DNA of 57,230 bases from a virus (IMGVR_UViG_3300026097_000027:1-57230), one strand, 5' to 3'; numbered from the stretch's first letter, positions 34,701 to 43,338 are shown. Notes: a model not told the origin generated them from the letters alone. Translations and numbers: made by a program.

Positions 34701-37700
34701 TTAAAATCAAGACTACAAAGTGTTATTGGCGCGATATTATTACCAACACCACTACAAACCGCAGTTCCTCAATTTGTAGATACTGCTGGATCTGCAGCCA
34801 GTATCACATTTACAAACGGCGCAATAGATATTATTAGAAACCTTGTAAATGGCGGGACTGACAACTGGCCTAGTGTTACTATTACTACTATTGCTAGTAA
34901 TGTGGTTACAACATCTGCTACCCATAACTTACAGGTCGGCGATTTAATTGTTGTTAGAAGCACAGAAAACGGATTCGTTAAAAATACGAGATATTGGATT
35001 GCAAGTACTCCTGCTGGTAACACATTTACAGTTTCTGAGACATTTGGTGGAAGCGCATATACTTTAACTAATGGCACTGGATTATCTATTACAGCTAACA
35101 AGATTGATTATCCAGCAGTTGCCGACGGTGTTGGGTCCACTACTGCTCTTATTACGGCGGCAGAAACATTGAGTGCAGCTCGTGAAACTATTATCGAAAA
35201 TGTCATTGATGACTTGAATGAAGTAGCCTACCATATAGATTTTGTTGTAAGATTAAATGGATTAACCAACGACGATTTTATAGTCTATGTAGGTAAAAAT
35301 GACATTGCTCACACATATGTTAGCGGCGGTGTAGTAACCAAAGCAGATGATACAGATGTAAATATCACTAACTTTGTCTATAATGAATCTACAGGGTACG
35401 CAACAGTGACCACATCTACAGATCACGGTTTAGAAGCTGGTGACGTTGTAGATATTACAAATATCACAGTATCCTGTACTTCATCAGGCGAAACAAGAGA
35501 ATTTGTATATCCAAGTGCTACTAGCACTAAAGGTAATAGAACTAAAATCTTATACATACAAAACAAGTGTATCAGAGATTTAAGATTAATTCTTGAAGCT
35601 GTAAGTTTTGACTTTATGCTTGATAGTAACTTCCAAAGCATTAAAGCTGGGTATTCTTACTTGAGATCGTCAGCAGCCGAAGTGTTTACTTTAAATCAAA
35701 AGCAAATTACTAGAGATGCTTTGACAAATGCTAAAACTGAAGCGTTAGCGAATGTTGGCGGAGATACAACTGCACAGGCTAGAATTGAATCATTAATGAC
35801 CATTATTGATGATATTATCTACACTGGCTCGCTCGAAGGTGACAACTGTAGTACCGGTATTCGTAACAGACAATATGCTGTTCTGCAACTAGAAAGAAAC
35901 AGAGACTTTATTGTTTCAGAAATTGATAACTGGATTGCGAACACATATACTTCGACAGTAACTGTTACACAAGATTCTACAGATTACATCAATGTAAGCG
36001 ACACTAGCTGGATGAGTAGAAACACAGCAATTCGCTTTACAGGAGCCACGACTAGTGGAATCCAAACAGGTGTAACATACTATGTTCAAAATGTTATTGA
36101 CAGCGAAACTATTACAATTGCTGAGACAAGAAATGCACAATCACCTTTAGATATATCAGCCGGCGGAGACTTCGACGTCGAAACAGTAGGGTCATTTACT
36201 GTAAGTTTATATTACAATAATGCATTATGTTTAAGAGATGTTAACACTTATATTGATGCTCTTAAATACGATATTAAGTTCCCAGGTAACTATAAGTCAT
36301 TGTATGCTGCAAGATACTATGCTAATGCAGTAGTAGGATCACTTGAAGAAGATTGCTATTATCTACGAAATGCAACTGGAGTTCGTAACCAAACACTGGT
36401 AGAACTAACTGGTGACTTACTACCTGAAAATGAATATGGTACAAGTCGTGTAAGTGCTGGAGCATACTGCTCGTTAGATCCAGGTTGGGGCCCAGATGAT
36501 TATAGAGGATGGATCTTAACTCGTTCGCCGTATGTTCAAGGTGTAACCACATTCGGCACAGCGGCAATTGGTCAAAAAATTGATGGAAGTTTGCACAATG
36601 GCGGTAATGATAGTATTGTATCAAATGACTTTACGCAAGTAATCAGCGACGGTATAGGTGCTTGGGTATCAAATAACGGAAGAGCAGAACTTGTGTCTGT
36701 ATTTACATATTATGCACACATTGGTTACTTATCAGAATCAGGTGGGCGTATTCGTGGTACTAATGGTAACTGTTCGTATGGAGACTTTGGCGCAGTAGCA
36801 GAAGGATTTGATGCAGACGAAATACCAAATACTGCGGTAATTGACAATAAGAGTGGATTTAATGCAGTTATTGGGTCCGCAAATACAAACGGCGACGATA
36901 TTTTCAATTTTGAATTTGACCATGCTGGTAACGATTACACCGAAGTAGCATACACTATTACAGGTGGCGGCGTAAATGTTGATATTGAAGCAGACGAGTT
37001 CCGTGATGATGCAGTGTTCCAGGTTAGATTGATTGATCTTGGAGACGATTCGAGTGGGCAGTTCGGTGGTGATGGGTATTTAACAAATGCTAACACAGCA
37101 CAAGGTGGTACAACATCAAGTATAACATTGGCTGCGGTAGACCAAGAAGTAAGTTCTGCATATGTTGGTATGAAAGTCTTTGTTGACGGCGGAGCTGGTC
37201 AAGGACAATTTGGTATCGTTAGTACATATAATGCAGGTACAAAACTAGCCAATGTTGTAAGAGAAAGTGACGGCCAATCTGGATGGGATCATGTAGTTCC
37301 AGGAACAACAATTGTAAGTCCAAATGCAAGTTCGACATATGTAATGGAGCCTGCAATTAGTTTTACAAGTCCAGGATTCCAAGCAGACAGTTTAGAATTA
37401 CCACAAGTAGGAGACTGGGTTGATGCAACATTCGGTGAAACTGCCGCAACCTATACTGGATTATCACCTACAAGTTATACAGGAATTGGAACTGGCGCTA
37501 CATTTGATGTAGTTCGTAACGGTTCGAAGTATATTATTACATTAACAGACGGTGGACTAGATTATTCTAGACTAGAAACATTTAAGATTCTAGGTACAAG
37601 TTTAGGCGGAGAAACACCTACTAACGATATTACATTTACGATTACAGCAATTAACAGTGTAACCGGTGAAATTCTTGAATATGATCAAGAAGGTTTCGGA

Positions 37701-39629
37701 TTAAACGGCCTATTTGTTGCAAATAAATCAAACAGCGGAAACGGTATATTTACTAGCACCGACGGTGAAAATTGGTCCACTCGTATCTTACCATTACCTA
37801 CCACTAACTGGACTGGCGTCGCATCAGGATTAATTGATGACGGATCTTCAGATCTAAAAGTATCAAGATTTGTTGCGGTTGCTACTGGCGGAACAAGAGC
37901 AGCATGGAGTGCAGACGGTATTAACTGGTTCTCATCAAGTTTACCAGTAAGTGCATCTTGGACAAGAGTAGTTTTCGGTAACGGTCGTTTTGTTGCAATA
38001 GCTAGCGATAGTACCACAGTTGCAATATCTTTAGACGGCCAAGTATGGGATGTTACAGGTACATTAAATAGCACAGGGTTTGTTGATGTTACATATGGTA
38101 TGGGTAAATTTGTTGCTGTTAAAACAGGTAATACTGATGCTGTAGAATATTCAGATGACGGTGGTGAAACTTGGACACAAGAAGACTTACCTGCTAACAG
38201 TACATGGACCAGCGTAACATGGGGTCGTGGAGCATTCGTAGCAGTTGCTAGCGATAGCAATAATGGTGCTATCAGCATCGACGGCGAAACTTGGACAGCA
38301 ATGACTGTCGGATCTCCAGATTCTAATGATCCTGCAGGTTATCAAAGAGTTAGATATGGACAAGGATTGTTCATAGCTACAGCTACTTTAAATGGACAGA
38401 CTGGATATCAGTTTGTAATGAAGTCTGAAAACGGATTATATTGGACTGACGAAAGTATACCAACAGCCGGCGGAATACAAAACGATGGTTATAATGCTAT
38501 TGTATTTGGTAATCCTCAAAAAACAGGATATTGGTTAGCGTTCCAGAACGATAATGGCGATCATGCTGTTAAGATTAGAACAGGCGCAACTACACGAGCA
38601 AGAGCTTTTGTAGCACAAACCAAGATCTTTGTAATTAGATTAACAGAACCAGGTTCAGGATATGATACTGCTCCGACTATGACAGTTACTGATCCAAATA
38701 ACACATTTGAACTACCGGTAGAAGTTAGAGTAGGCAAAGGAGCATTAGCTACGCCTAGTTTTGTAGATAGAGGACAAGAATACACAAGTGCTAATGCTGA
38801 GGTTGATGACGATAATAGTAACGGATTTGCTGATTTCTATCAACCAGGAGCATTCATATTTGTTAGAAGATTAAGCCAGCGTCCGGTACCCGGATCAAAT
38901 ATTGTATTTGGTCACTTACCAAATCGAACATTTAAACTTGTAAATGTGTTAACCTTCTTAGGACAGAACGACGGTGCATATACAGCATTCTTCCAAGTAA
39001 GTCCAGAATTAACAATTCAAGAAGCTCCTGAAAATGGCACTAGTCTTACAACTAGAATTAGATTTAGTCAAGTACGACTAACAGGACACGACTTCCTAGA
39101 CATTGGTACTGGTAGCTTTGAAGAAACAAACTATCCAGGAACACCGACACAAGACCCAATCCCGGCTCAAGAAACTAAAGAAGGAAACGGTGGTCGTGTA
39201 TTCTATACAAGTACGGACCAGGATGGTAACTTCCGAGTTGGTGATTTGTTCACAATTGAACAGTCAACTGGTGTTGCAACATTGAATGCTGATGCATTTA
39301 ATATTGCAGGTCTACAAGAACTATCGTTGGGTGAAGTTACACTAGGCGGTGGATCAGCAAGTATTGATGAGTTTAGTTCAGACCCATTCTTTACAGCTGA
39401 CTCGGATAGTGTTGTACCAACACAGCGAGCAATTAGAGCATTCATTGCGTCACAGATTGGCGGCGGTGGTGCATCACTTAATGTGAATAGTGTAACGGCT
39501 GGATCGGTATTTATAAATACTAATCAAATACGAACAGTCGACGGATCAGTTATTAACATGCGAGGTAAGTTTAACTTCAAAGGCCCTGTAACTGGATACC
39601 CAATAGCGTGGAATTACTTTTTAGTATAA
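31785..39629 (+). CDS. Giant tail fibre/adhesin, paralogue 2 (2614 aa)
   Basis: This has the same order of modules as the 1860-aa protein. Seven W/Y/GD/GG/H modules fill residues 1-480 (for example YQPGDIVRYGGNQYVAKTNH). The beta-helix entry VYYVATNGVDQPAPIGG lies near 532, SNDFTQVISDGIGAWVSNNG near 1610, propeller-like repeats (AAWSADGINWFSSSLPVSAS) at about 1970-2250, and GHDFLDIGTGSFEETNYPG, FYTSTDQDGNFRVGDLFTIE and VVPTQRAIRAF at the end. About 700 extra residues (about 600-1500) carry four copies of a C-x-R-D-V-x(4)-D-A-x-x-Y-D motif. It is probably the longest fibre of the virion and a primary host-recognition protein (inference). It is under its own late promoter. Confidence 0.77.
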   Translation: MAEFRLGRIRFVWKDEWAPSTTYFVDDVVRYAGKVYICQVGHTSDTSDFYEDLNIVPSNWNLMSDGQSWRSDWDVDTFYSDGDIVLYGGITYICNTPHTSNSDSALSLEADQDKWDVFAESFIWQGNWAINTQYKKNDVVAYGGITYICRETHQSALSDTSGIDGLAEDSGKWQVINPGLKYRETWSSGTTKYRVNDVVKYGAGLWICTVNHVPDTVFETDVTANRWSQFVEGFEFEDDWSDSTVYQPGDIVRYGGNQYVAKTNHSNTTPTTPGQSDWDLFSEGLRFENDWSIETSYKVGSIVRVNGYSYLATIDSPSIGTFASATADATNRITVTSSAGMVVGMAIRFTGTSFGDINPGATYYVKQVVSATEIIISNDEDLVSTTDVTTDTGGMTVFASAHPANVNFYQRLVSGIAWQGEWQDDVEYEIGDAIRFGANAYICIKKHRSEQDDGSSIVAEGGGADNSRPDQDVTGTYWNVVAIGSEISVLTTQGDLVYYSGSGPTRLPIGTEGQVLRVSDDSIPEWVSLGAVENVYYVATNGVDQPAPIGGLTKDKPWKTIRYACEQVEKGVKNPNARTLIELNRVFIQREVTEYIQNQIANATPGSIWENFDYEDYKCERDVGFVLDALVYDMTHGGNVKTRGAANSLVGGIVEDTPGAYPGLAGEEAQSLAAYNYMLTLISNVLDQEAPSVNYQNTNGDNSTAIVTQYFDASITAEATALPRIQTLTTIITNAIDDGDTSRIPARNFDEVAIMVSTGKYREVLPIIVPEGVCILGDELRGTNVGPAISSVDKTDAKYSIGALGRLESIVNDIVVGNEVTESVGNTEVQSREWPYADTLEQDAVTQLVRSIQQNIDFRIGTTHMASSTDPVGYNDSYLVGYGDARKLVVENKEFLKEEVIAFIAANYPDLKYSRTKCRQDVGYIVDAVAYDLTYGGYSQSLNAGLAYYEGYAGQRLISTSELSATVAAYDFLKSRLQSVIGAILLPTPLQTAVPQFVDTAGSAASITFTNGAIDIIRNLVNGGTDNWPSVTITTIASNVVTTSATHNLQVGDLIVVRSTENGFVKNTRYWIASTPAGNTFTVSETFGGSAYTLTNGTGLSITANKIDYPAVADGVGSTTALITAAETLSAARETIIENVIDDLNEVAYHIDFVVRLNGLTNDDFIVYVGKNDIAHTYVSGGVVTKADDTDVNITNFVYNESTGYATVTTSTDHGLEAGDVVDITNITVSCTSSGETREFVYPSATSTKGNRTKILYIQNKCIRDLRLILEAVSFDFMLDSNFQSIKAGYSYLRSSAAEVFTLNQKQITRDALTNAKTEALANVGGDTTAQARIESLMTIIDDIIYTGSLEGDNCSTGIRNRQYAVLQLERNRDFIVSEIDNWIANTYTSTVTVTQDSTDYINVSDTSWMSRNTAIRFTGATTSGIQTGVTYYVQNVIDSETITIAETRNAQSPLDISAGGDFDVETVGSFTVSLYYNNALCLRDVNTYIDALKYDIKFPGNYKSLYAARYYANAVVGSLEEDCYYLRNATGVRNQTLVELTGDLLPENEYGTSRVSAGAYCSLDPGWGPDDYRGWILTRSPYVQGVTTFGTAAIGQKIDGSLHNGGNDSIVSNDFTQVISDGIGAWVSNNGRAELVSVFTYYAHIGYLSESGGRIRGTNGNCSYGDFGAVAEGFDADEIPNTAVIDNKSGFNAVIGSANTNGDDIFNFEFDHAGNDYTEVAYTITGGGVNVDIEADEFRDDAVFQVRLIDLGDDSSGQFGGDGYLTNANTAQGGTTSSITLAAVDQEVSSAYVGMKVFVDGGAGQGQFGIVSTYNAGTKLANVVRESDGQSGWDHVVPGTTIVSPNASSTYVMEPAISFTSPGFQADSLELPQVGDWVDATFGETAATYTGLSPTSYTGIGTGATFDVVRNGSKYIITLTDGGLDYSRLETFKILGTSLGGETPTNDITFTITAINSVTGEILEYDQEGFGLNGLFVANKSNSGNGIFTSTDGENWSTRILPLPTTNWTGVASGLIDDGSSDLKVSRFVAVATGGTRAAWSADGINWFSSSLPVSASWTRVVFGNGRFVAIASDSTTVAISLDGQVWDVTGTLNSTGFVDVTYGMGKFVAVKTGNTDAVEYSDDGGETWTQEDLPANSTWTSVTWGRGAFVAVASDSNNGAISIDGETWTAMTVGSPDSNDPAGYQRVRYGQGLFIATATLNGQTGYQFVMKSENGLYWTDESIPTAGGIQNDGYNAIVFGNPQKTGYWLAFQNDNGDHAVKIRTGATTRARAFVAQTKIFVIRLTEPGSGYDTAPTMTVTDPNNTFELPVEVRVGKGALATPSFVDRGQEYTSANAEVDDDNSNGFADFYQPGAFIFVRRLSQRPVPGSNIVFGHLPNRTFKLVNVLTFLGQNDGAYTAFFQVSPELTIQEAPENGTSLTTRIRFSQVRLTGHDFLDIGTGSFEETNYPGTPTQDPIPAQETKEGNGGRVFYTSTDQDGNFRVGDLFTIEQSTGVATLNADAFNIAGLQELSLGEVTLGGGSASIDEFSSDPFFTADSDSVVPTQRAIRAFIASQIGGGGASLNVNSVTAGSVFINTNQIRTVDGSVINMRGKFNFKGPVTGYPIAWNYFLV

Positions 39630-39641
39630 TAGGAGAATATA

Positions 39642-39965
39642 ATGGCAACAGGCGTAATAGGTACACCATCAGATTTAGCAGCAGCGACAGATACCACAGT
39701 GTATACTTGTCCTGCAGATACATTCTGTGTGGCTACCATAAACTTAACAAATAGAAATGCATCATCAGTAGCTGTGAGAATTGCAGTTTCGGCAGCTGAC
39801 ACACCAACAGATGCAGAATATATAGAATATGATGCAACAATTCTTGGAAATGGTGTGTTAGAAAGAACAGGTATTGTGTTAGCAGCAGGACAAAAAATTG
39901 TTGTAAGATCTAACACTATTAGTGTTAATGCTATAGCGATGGGCATAGAAACTTCGCTAGTATAA
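39642..39965 (+). CDS. Small beta-sandwich structural protein, family A copy 3
   Basis: This 107-aa protein includes TVYTCPADTFCVATINLTNR, VAVRIAVSAADTPTDAEYIE and LERTGIVLAAGQKIVVRSNT. It shares the strand plan of the proteins at 22057 and 25451 and, like them, follows or precedes fibre genes. The 'I-V-L-A-A-G-Q-K-I-V-V-R-S' ending is typical of small phage structural beta proteins. It has an AGGAG ribosome site and starts 12 bp after the 2614-aa gene. Confidence 0.55.
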   Translation: MATGVIGTPSDLAAATDTTVYTCPADTFCVATINLTNRNASSVAVRIAVSAADTPTDAEYIEYDATILGNGVLERTGIVLAAGQKIVVRSNTISVNAIAMGIETSLV

Positions 39966-39973
39966 GCTAAATA
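39966..39973 (+). promoter_or_regulatory. Late promoter for the S74 fibre gene
   Basis: GCTAAATA (then CTTACAAGGG), overlapping the preceding stop region and ending 18 bp before ATG 39992. Confidence 0.5.
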
Positions 39974-39991
39974 CTTACAAGGGAAATAATT

Positions 39992-40864
39992 ATGGGAAGA
40001 AGAGTTTCGAGCGGTATTAATCCAGGCGGTTTTGGATTTAACTTTTTCGATGATAACACATTAAGATCTGTAGAAGTAGATTCTAACTTGAGGTTAGATG
40101 CAGACGGCACAGGTATTATTCAATCTTTAAAAGATTTTGAAATTTTAGCCGCAAGTAATTTAAGATTTGCAGACAGTGATAGTTCAAACTACATTGGATT
40201 TAAAGCACCTGATACCGTGACTGCCGATTTAATTTGGACCCTGCCAGCAACAGACGGCACCGAAGCACAGCTATTATCTACAGACGGCAGCGGAACATTA
40301 AGCTGGGCAAATCCAGGTGTAACAATTACAGATAACAACGACGATGCTGCCACACATTATCTTACTATTACTCCGACCTCATCTGGCGGTATCAGTGATG
40401 CTCGTATATCCACAACAAAATTATCATTCCAGCCAAGCACAGGATCGTTATCGTTAGGTGGCGGCACTGCATCAACATCGACAACTACTGGAACTATAAT
40501 AGTTACAGGAGGAATTGGATTAAGTGGTGCATTATATGCAGGCGCCGATGTAGTTGCCTATGCATCATCAGATATAAGATTAAAAGAAAATGTTTCAAAG
40601 ATCGATAACAGTTTAGAAAAACTTTCAAAAATTTCAGGATATCAATACTACTGGAATAGTGTTGCAAAAGAAATGTATCCAGAAAGAACAGAGCTCGATG
40701 TAGGAGTTATTGCTCAAGAAGTGCAAGAGGCTCTACCTTCGGCAGTAGTTGAAAGAGAAGATGGGTATCTTGCTGTTAATTATGATAAAATAATTCCGTT
40801 ATTGATAGAATCTATAAAAATTCTAAAAGAAGAATTAGATACAATTAAGGGAGGAGCAGAATAA
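39992..40864 (+). CDS. Tail fibre with C-terminal S74 intramolecular chaperone
   Basis: In this 290-aa protein residues 1-190 are fibre-like (FGFNFFDDNTLRSVEVDSNL, NYIGFKAPDTVTADLIWTLP). Residues 193-290 are a peptidase_S74/endosialidase-type chaperone: SDIRLKENVSKIDNSLEKL, GVIAQEVQEALPSAV, YLAVNYDKIIPLLIESIKIL and a final coiled coil. S193-D194 is the expected self-cleavage site. Such domains trimerise and fold the fibre and then cut themselves off. The gene is followed directly (TAATG) by the first Cys-rich tip gene. High confidence for the C-terminal domain. Confidence 0.88.
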   Translation: MGRRVSSGINPGGFGFNFFDDNTLRSVEVDSNLRLDADGTGIIQSLKDFEILAASNLRFADSDSSNYIGFKAPDTVTADLIWTLPATDGTEAQLLSTDGSGTLSWANPGVTITDNNDDAATHYLTITPTSSGGISDARISTTKLSFQPSTGSLSLGGGTASTSTTTGTIIVTGGIGLSGALYAGADVVAYASSDIRLKENVSKIDNSLEKLSKISGYQYYWNSVAKEMYPERTELDVGVIAQEVQEALPSAVVEREDGYLAVNYDKIIPLLIESIKILKEELDTIKGGAE

Positions 40865-41691
40865 TGCCAGTACAACTATCAAACCAAGGCATCGTTTACG
40901 CTAATAACCAACATCAATGTAAGATTGCCGAAGGTTATGAATTGTATGTTTATAATACAAATTGGTGGTCTCCTTGTAACGGAGGTAGATGTTGTCAGTG
41001 GACTGTTCCAGACGGAACTACATCGATAAAGTTTGAAATATTAAGCGGTGGAGGTCCTGGTGGCTCATCAGGTGGCGATTTTGACTACGGAATTGGTGGC
41101 CAAGGTGGTAATTATGCCGTAAAAACCTTACAAAAATCAGTACACGGATTCACAGATGGCAGTACATACACTGTGTGTGCTGCTGGATCATCAGCTTGTA
41201 GTTGTTGCTGTAGATGTAATGTAAATAATCGACACGGTTGTAGAAGTTATGTTACGGGTACAGGACTAAGTAACTTTTGCACAGTCGGTGGTATGGGCGG
41301 TCCGACCATTTGGGATAAGATGTCAAATTGTTATAACTGTCACATTGGTAATGTACAGTGTAATAGAGGATTGTATAACAGCAGCTGGCAAGCAAATGCC
41401 TGTAACGAAGCAGGACGCGGAGCTGATATGGTATTTAGAGGCACAGCAGGGTCAATGAACAGACAGTACAACTGTTGTGCGGACCACTTTTCTGTAGCAG
41501 GTTCCCCTTCAGGGCCATTTAGTGCATCGCACGGAGTGGGAGGTAAGCACCCTTGTGTGGGTAACTTGGCTTGTTGTTCAGCACACGCGGCTTTCCCAGG
41601 TGGCGGCGGTGCAGGTCACTCAACTATGTCACGGAATGCATGTTGGGGCAGTTTTGGTGCTGGCGGCTTAGTAAGAATTACTTATAGTTAA
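40864..41691 (+). CDS. Cysteine- and glycine-rich fibre tip protein, copy 1
   Basis: This 275-aa protein has 22 cysteines (8%), including the run CSCCCRC and pairs such as RCCQW, NCCAD and ACCSA, with many Gly-rich turns (GGGPGGSSGG, FPGGGGAGH). No signal peptide is present; cytoplasmic assembly of a virion protein with so many Cys suggests metal binding or late disulfide formation. The end GSFGAGGLVRITY recalls glycine-rich receptor-binding tips of phage fibres. It differs from the copy at 42419 at only 26 of 275 residues (hand count), and all 22 Cys are kept. It is coupled to the S74 fibre gene by a TAATG overlap. Confidence 0.7.
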   Translation: MPVQLSNQGIVYANNQHQCKIAEGYELYVYNTNWWSPCNGGRCCQWTVPDGTTSIKFEILSGGGPGGSSGGDFDYGIGGQGGNYAVKTLQKSVHGFTDGSTYTVCAAGSSACSCCCRCNVNNRHGCRSYVTGTGLSNFCTVGGMGGPTIWDKMSNCYNCHIGNVQCNRGLYNSSWQANACNEAGRGADMVFRGTAGSMNRQYNCCADHFSVAGSPSGPFSASHGVGGKHPCVGNLACCSAHAAFPGGGGAGHSTMSRNACWGSFGAGGLVRITYS

Positions 41692-41702
41692 GGAGAAAAC
41701 AT

Positions 41703-42419
41703 ATGGAAAATATAACTAAAACACTAACTTATAGTATACCAGACGAACTGTATTCTACCGAAACTAAGTTAGGAAAGACAAGCACTCAGGTATATAATGG
41801 CCCTTCTGAGATAATATGTTGGGTCAATAAAGAAACTGGGTATTTAGAAGAAACTCACAGTCCGGACGAGGAACCTGATTGCCCATTACCATTGCATCTT
41901 AGAAGAGAAGTTCTAAGTGCAAATACTGACGAAAACATCATAAAAATTGCACTGCTATGGGGCGGCATAGAAGCACCAAAAGTTTACGAAGTTAAAGTTG
42001 GGCCTGAGGATCAACCAAATGCTATACTTCCTGATCCAAGCCATATTGCAGAAGTGTATGATGAATATGCATTATACAATGATTATAAAGCACCGTTAAA
42101 GTTTGTTGAATTTGATAGAGACAGATCATGGAATTTCCTTAGAGAGGAAAGAAATCATAGATTATATATGAGTGACGGTAAGCTTGCAGAAGACATGCCT
42201 GCATCATTAAAGCAACAATGGAGTGATTATAGACAAAAACTTAGAAACATGCCAAATGAATGGGACGGAGTTCCTGGATATTTGGTAAGGTTCCCTATAG
42301 CACCGGATGAAGGTGTTGATCCAAACTTTAATGACCCAGAAGTACCAGTAATTATGATTGCTGATAGAACTGAGGAAGATAATGATGCAATCGGACAATT
42401 CCCAAAGGGTGTTGAATAA
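41703..42419 (+). CDS. Tail fibre assembly chaperone-like protein
   Basis: In this 238-aa protein residues 1-140 are unlike anything I recognise. Residues about 140-200 read RDRSWNFLREERNHRLYMSD, GKLAEDMPASLKQQWSDYRQ and KLRNMPNEW. This is the 'R-x-x-R-x-x-x-L-x-x-S-D...W..YRq.LR..P' pattern of phage tail fibre assembly proteins (Tfa-like, C-terminal). Such chaperones bind fibre tips and help them trimerise, and can remain on the tip. It is sandwiched between two near-identical Cys-rich tip genes and overlaps the second (TAATG), making those tips the likely clients. Confidence 0.6.
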   Translation: MENITKTLTYSIPDELYSTETKLGKTSTQVYNGPSEIICWVNKETGYLEETHSPDEEPDCPLPLHLRREVLSANTDENIIKIALLWGGIEAPKVYEVKVGPEDQPNAILPDPSHIAEVYDEYALYNDYKAPLKFVEFDRDRSWNFLREERNHRLYMSDGKLAEDMPASLKQQWSDYRQKLRNMPNEWDGVPGYLVRFPIAPDEGVDPNFNDPEVPVIMIADRTEEDNDAIGQFPKGVE

Positions 42420-43246
42420 TGCCAGTACAACTATCAAACCAAGGTATCATTTTTAGTAATAACCAACATCAATGTAAAATTCCTGAAGCTTTTGAACTAT
42501 ATGTTTATGATACAGATTGGTGGTCTCCTTGTAACGGAGGTAGATGTTGCCAGTGGACTGTTCCAAACGGAATCACATCGATAAAGTTTGAAATATTAAG
42601 CGGTGGCGGTCCTGGTGGCTCATCAGGCGGCGACAACGATTTTGGCATTGGTGGCCAAGGTGGTAATTATGCCGTAAAAACTTTACAAAAATCAGTACAC
42701 GGGTTTAACGACGGCGACACATACACTGTGTGTGCTGCTGGATCATCAGCTTGTAGTTGTTGCTGTCGGTGTAATGTAAATAATCGACATGGGTGTAGAA
42801 GTTATGTTACGGGTACAGGACTAAGTAACTTTTGCGCAACTGGCGGCATGGGTGGTCCGACTATTTGGGACAAAGTGTCAAACTGTTATAACTGTCACAT
42901 TGGTAATGTCCAGTGTAATAGAGGAATATATAATAATACTTGGCAAGCAAATGCCTGTAACGAAGCAGGATATGGAGCTGATATGGTATTTAGAGGCACA
43001 GCAGGTTCAATGAACAGACAGTACAACTGTTGTGCAGACCACTTCTCAGTCGCAGGTTCTCCTTCAGGGCCATTTTTTGCATCACATGGAGTGGGAGGTA
43101 AGCATCCTTGCACAGGTAACTTGGCTTGTTGTTCAGCACACGCGGCCTTCCCTGGTGGTGGCGGCGCAGGTCATGTAACATCGTCACGAAACGCATGTTG
43201 GGGTTCCTTTGGCGCTGGCGGCTTAGTAAGAATTACTTACAGGTAA
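42419..43246 (+). CDS. Cysteine- and glycine-rich fibre tip protein, copy 2
   Basis: This 275-aa protein is about 90% identical to the copy at 40864 by hand count, with the same length and every one of the 22 Cys conserved. Differences are spread along the protein and concentrate at exposed-looking polar positions (for example residues about 72-75, 96-99, 168-172 and 248-250). Start and DNA at the first 20 bases are identical in both copies. The pair arose by a recent duplication that also enclosed the Tfa-like gene or inserted it between them. It could give two tip variants in one virion population. Confidence 0.7.
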   Translation: MPVQLSNQGIIFSNNQHQCKIPEAFELYVYDTDWWSPCNGGRCCQWTVPNGITSIKFEILSGGGPGGSSGGDNDFGIGGQGGNYAVKTLQKSVHGFNDGDTYTVCAAGSSACSCCCRCNVNNRHGCRSYVTGTGLSNFCATGGMGGPTIWDKVSNCYNCHIGNVQCNRGIYNNTWQANACNEAGYGADMVFRGTAGSMNRQYNCCADHFSVAGSPSGPFFASHGVGGKHPCTGNLACCSAHAAFPGGGGAGHVTSSRNACWGSFGAGGLVRITYR

Positions 43247-43261
43247 GGGTGTAGAATAAAC

Positions 43262-43294
43262 TTGCCACATTATTAACTACCAGTTAATTGGCAA
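43262..43294. other. Two-part stem-loop between fibre and tailoring cassettes
   Basis: Outer stem TTGCCA/TGGCAA (6 bp) and inner stem ATTAACT/AGTTAAT (7 bp, loop ACC) with a 4-nt bulge on one side. No T-run follows, so it is not a canonical terminator. It marks the end of the fibre operon and is immediately followed by a late-type box at 43295. Confidence 0.5.
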
Positions 43295-43302
43295 AATAAA
43301 TA
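43295..43302 (+). promoter_or_regulatory. Late promoter for the tailoring cassette
   Basis: AATAAATA followed by TCATAGC, 36 bp before ATG 43339. The same ATCATAGC text follows the box at 31758. Confidence 0.5.
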
Positions 43303-43338
43303 TCATAGCAACAGCAATTCGCAGAGGTTATGATATTA

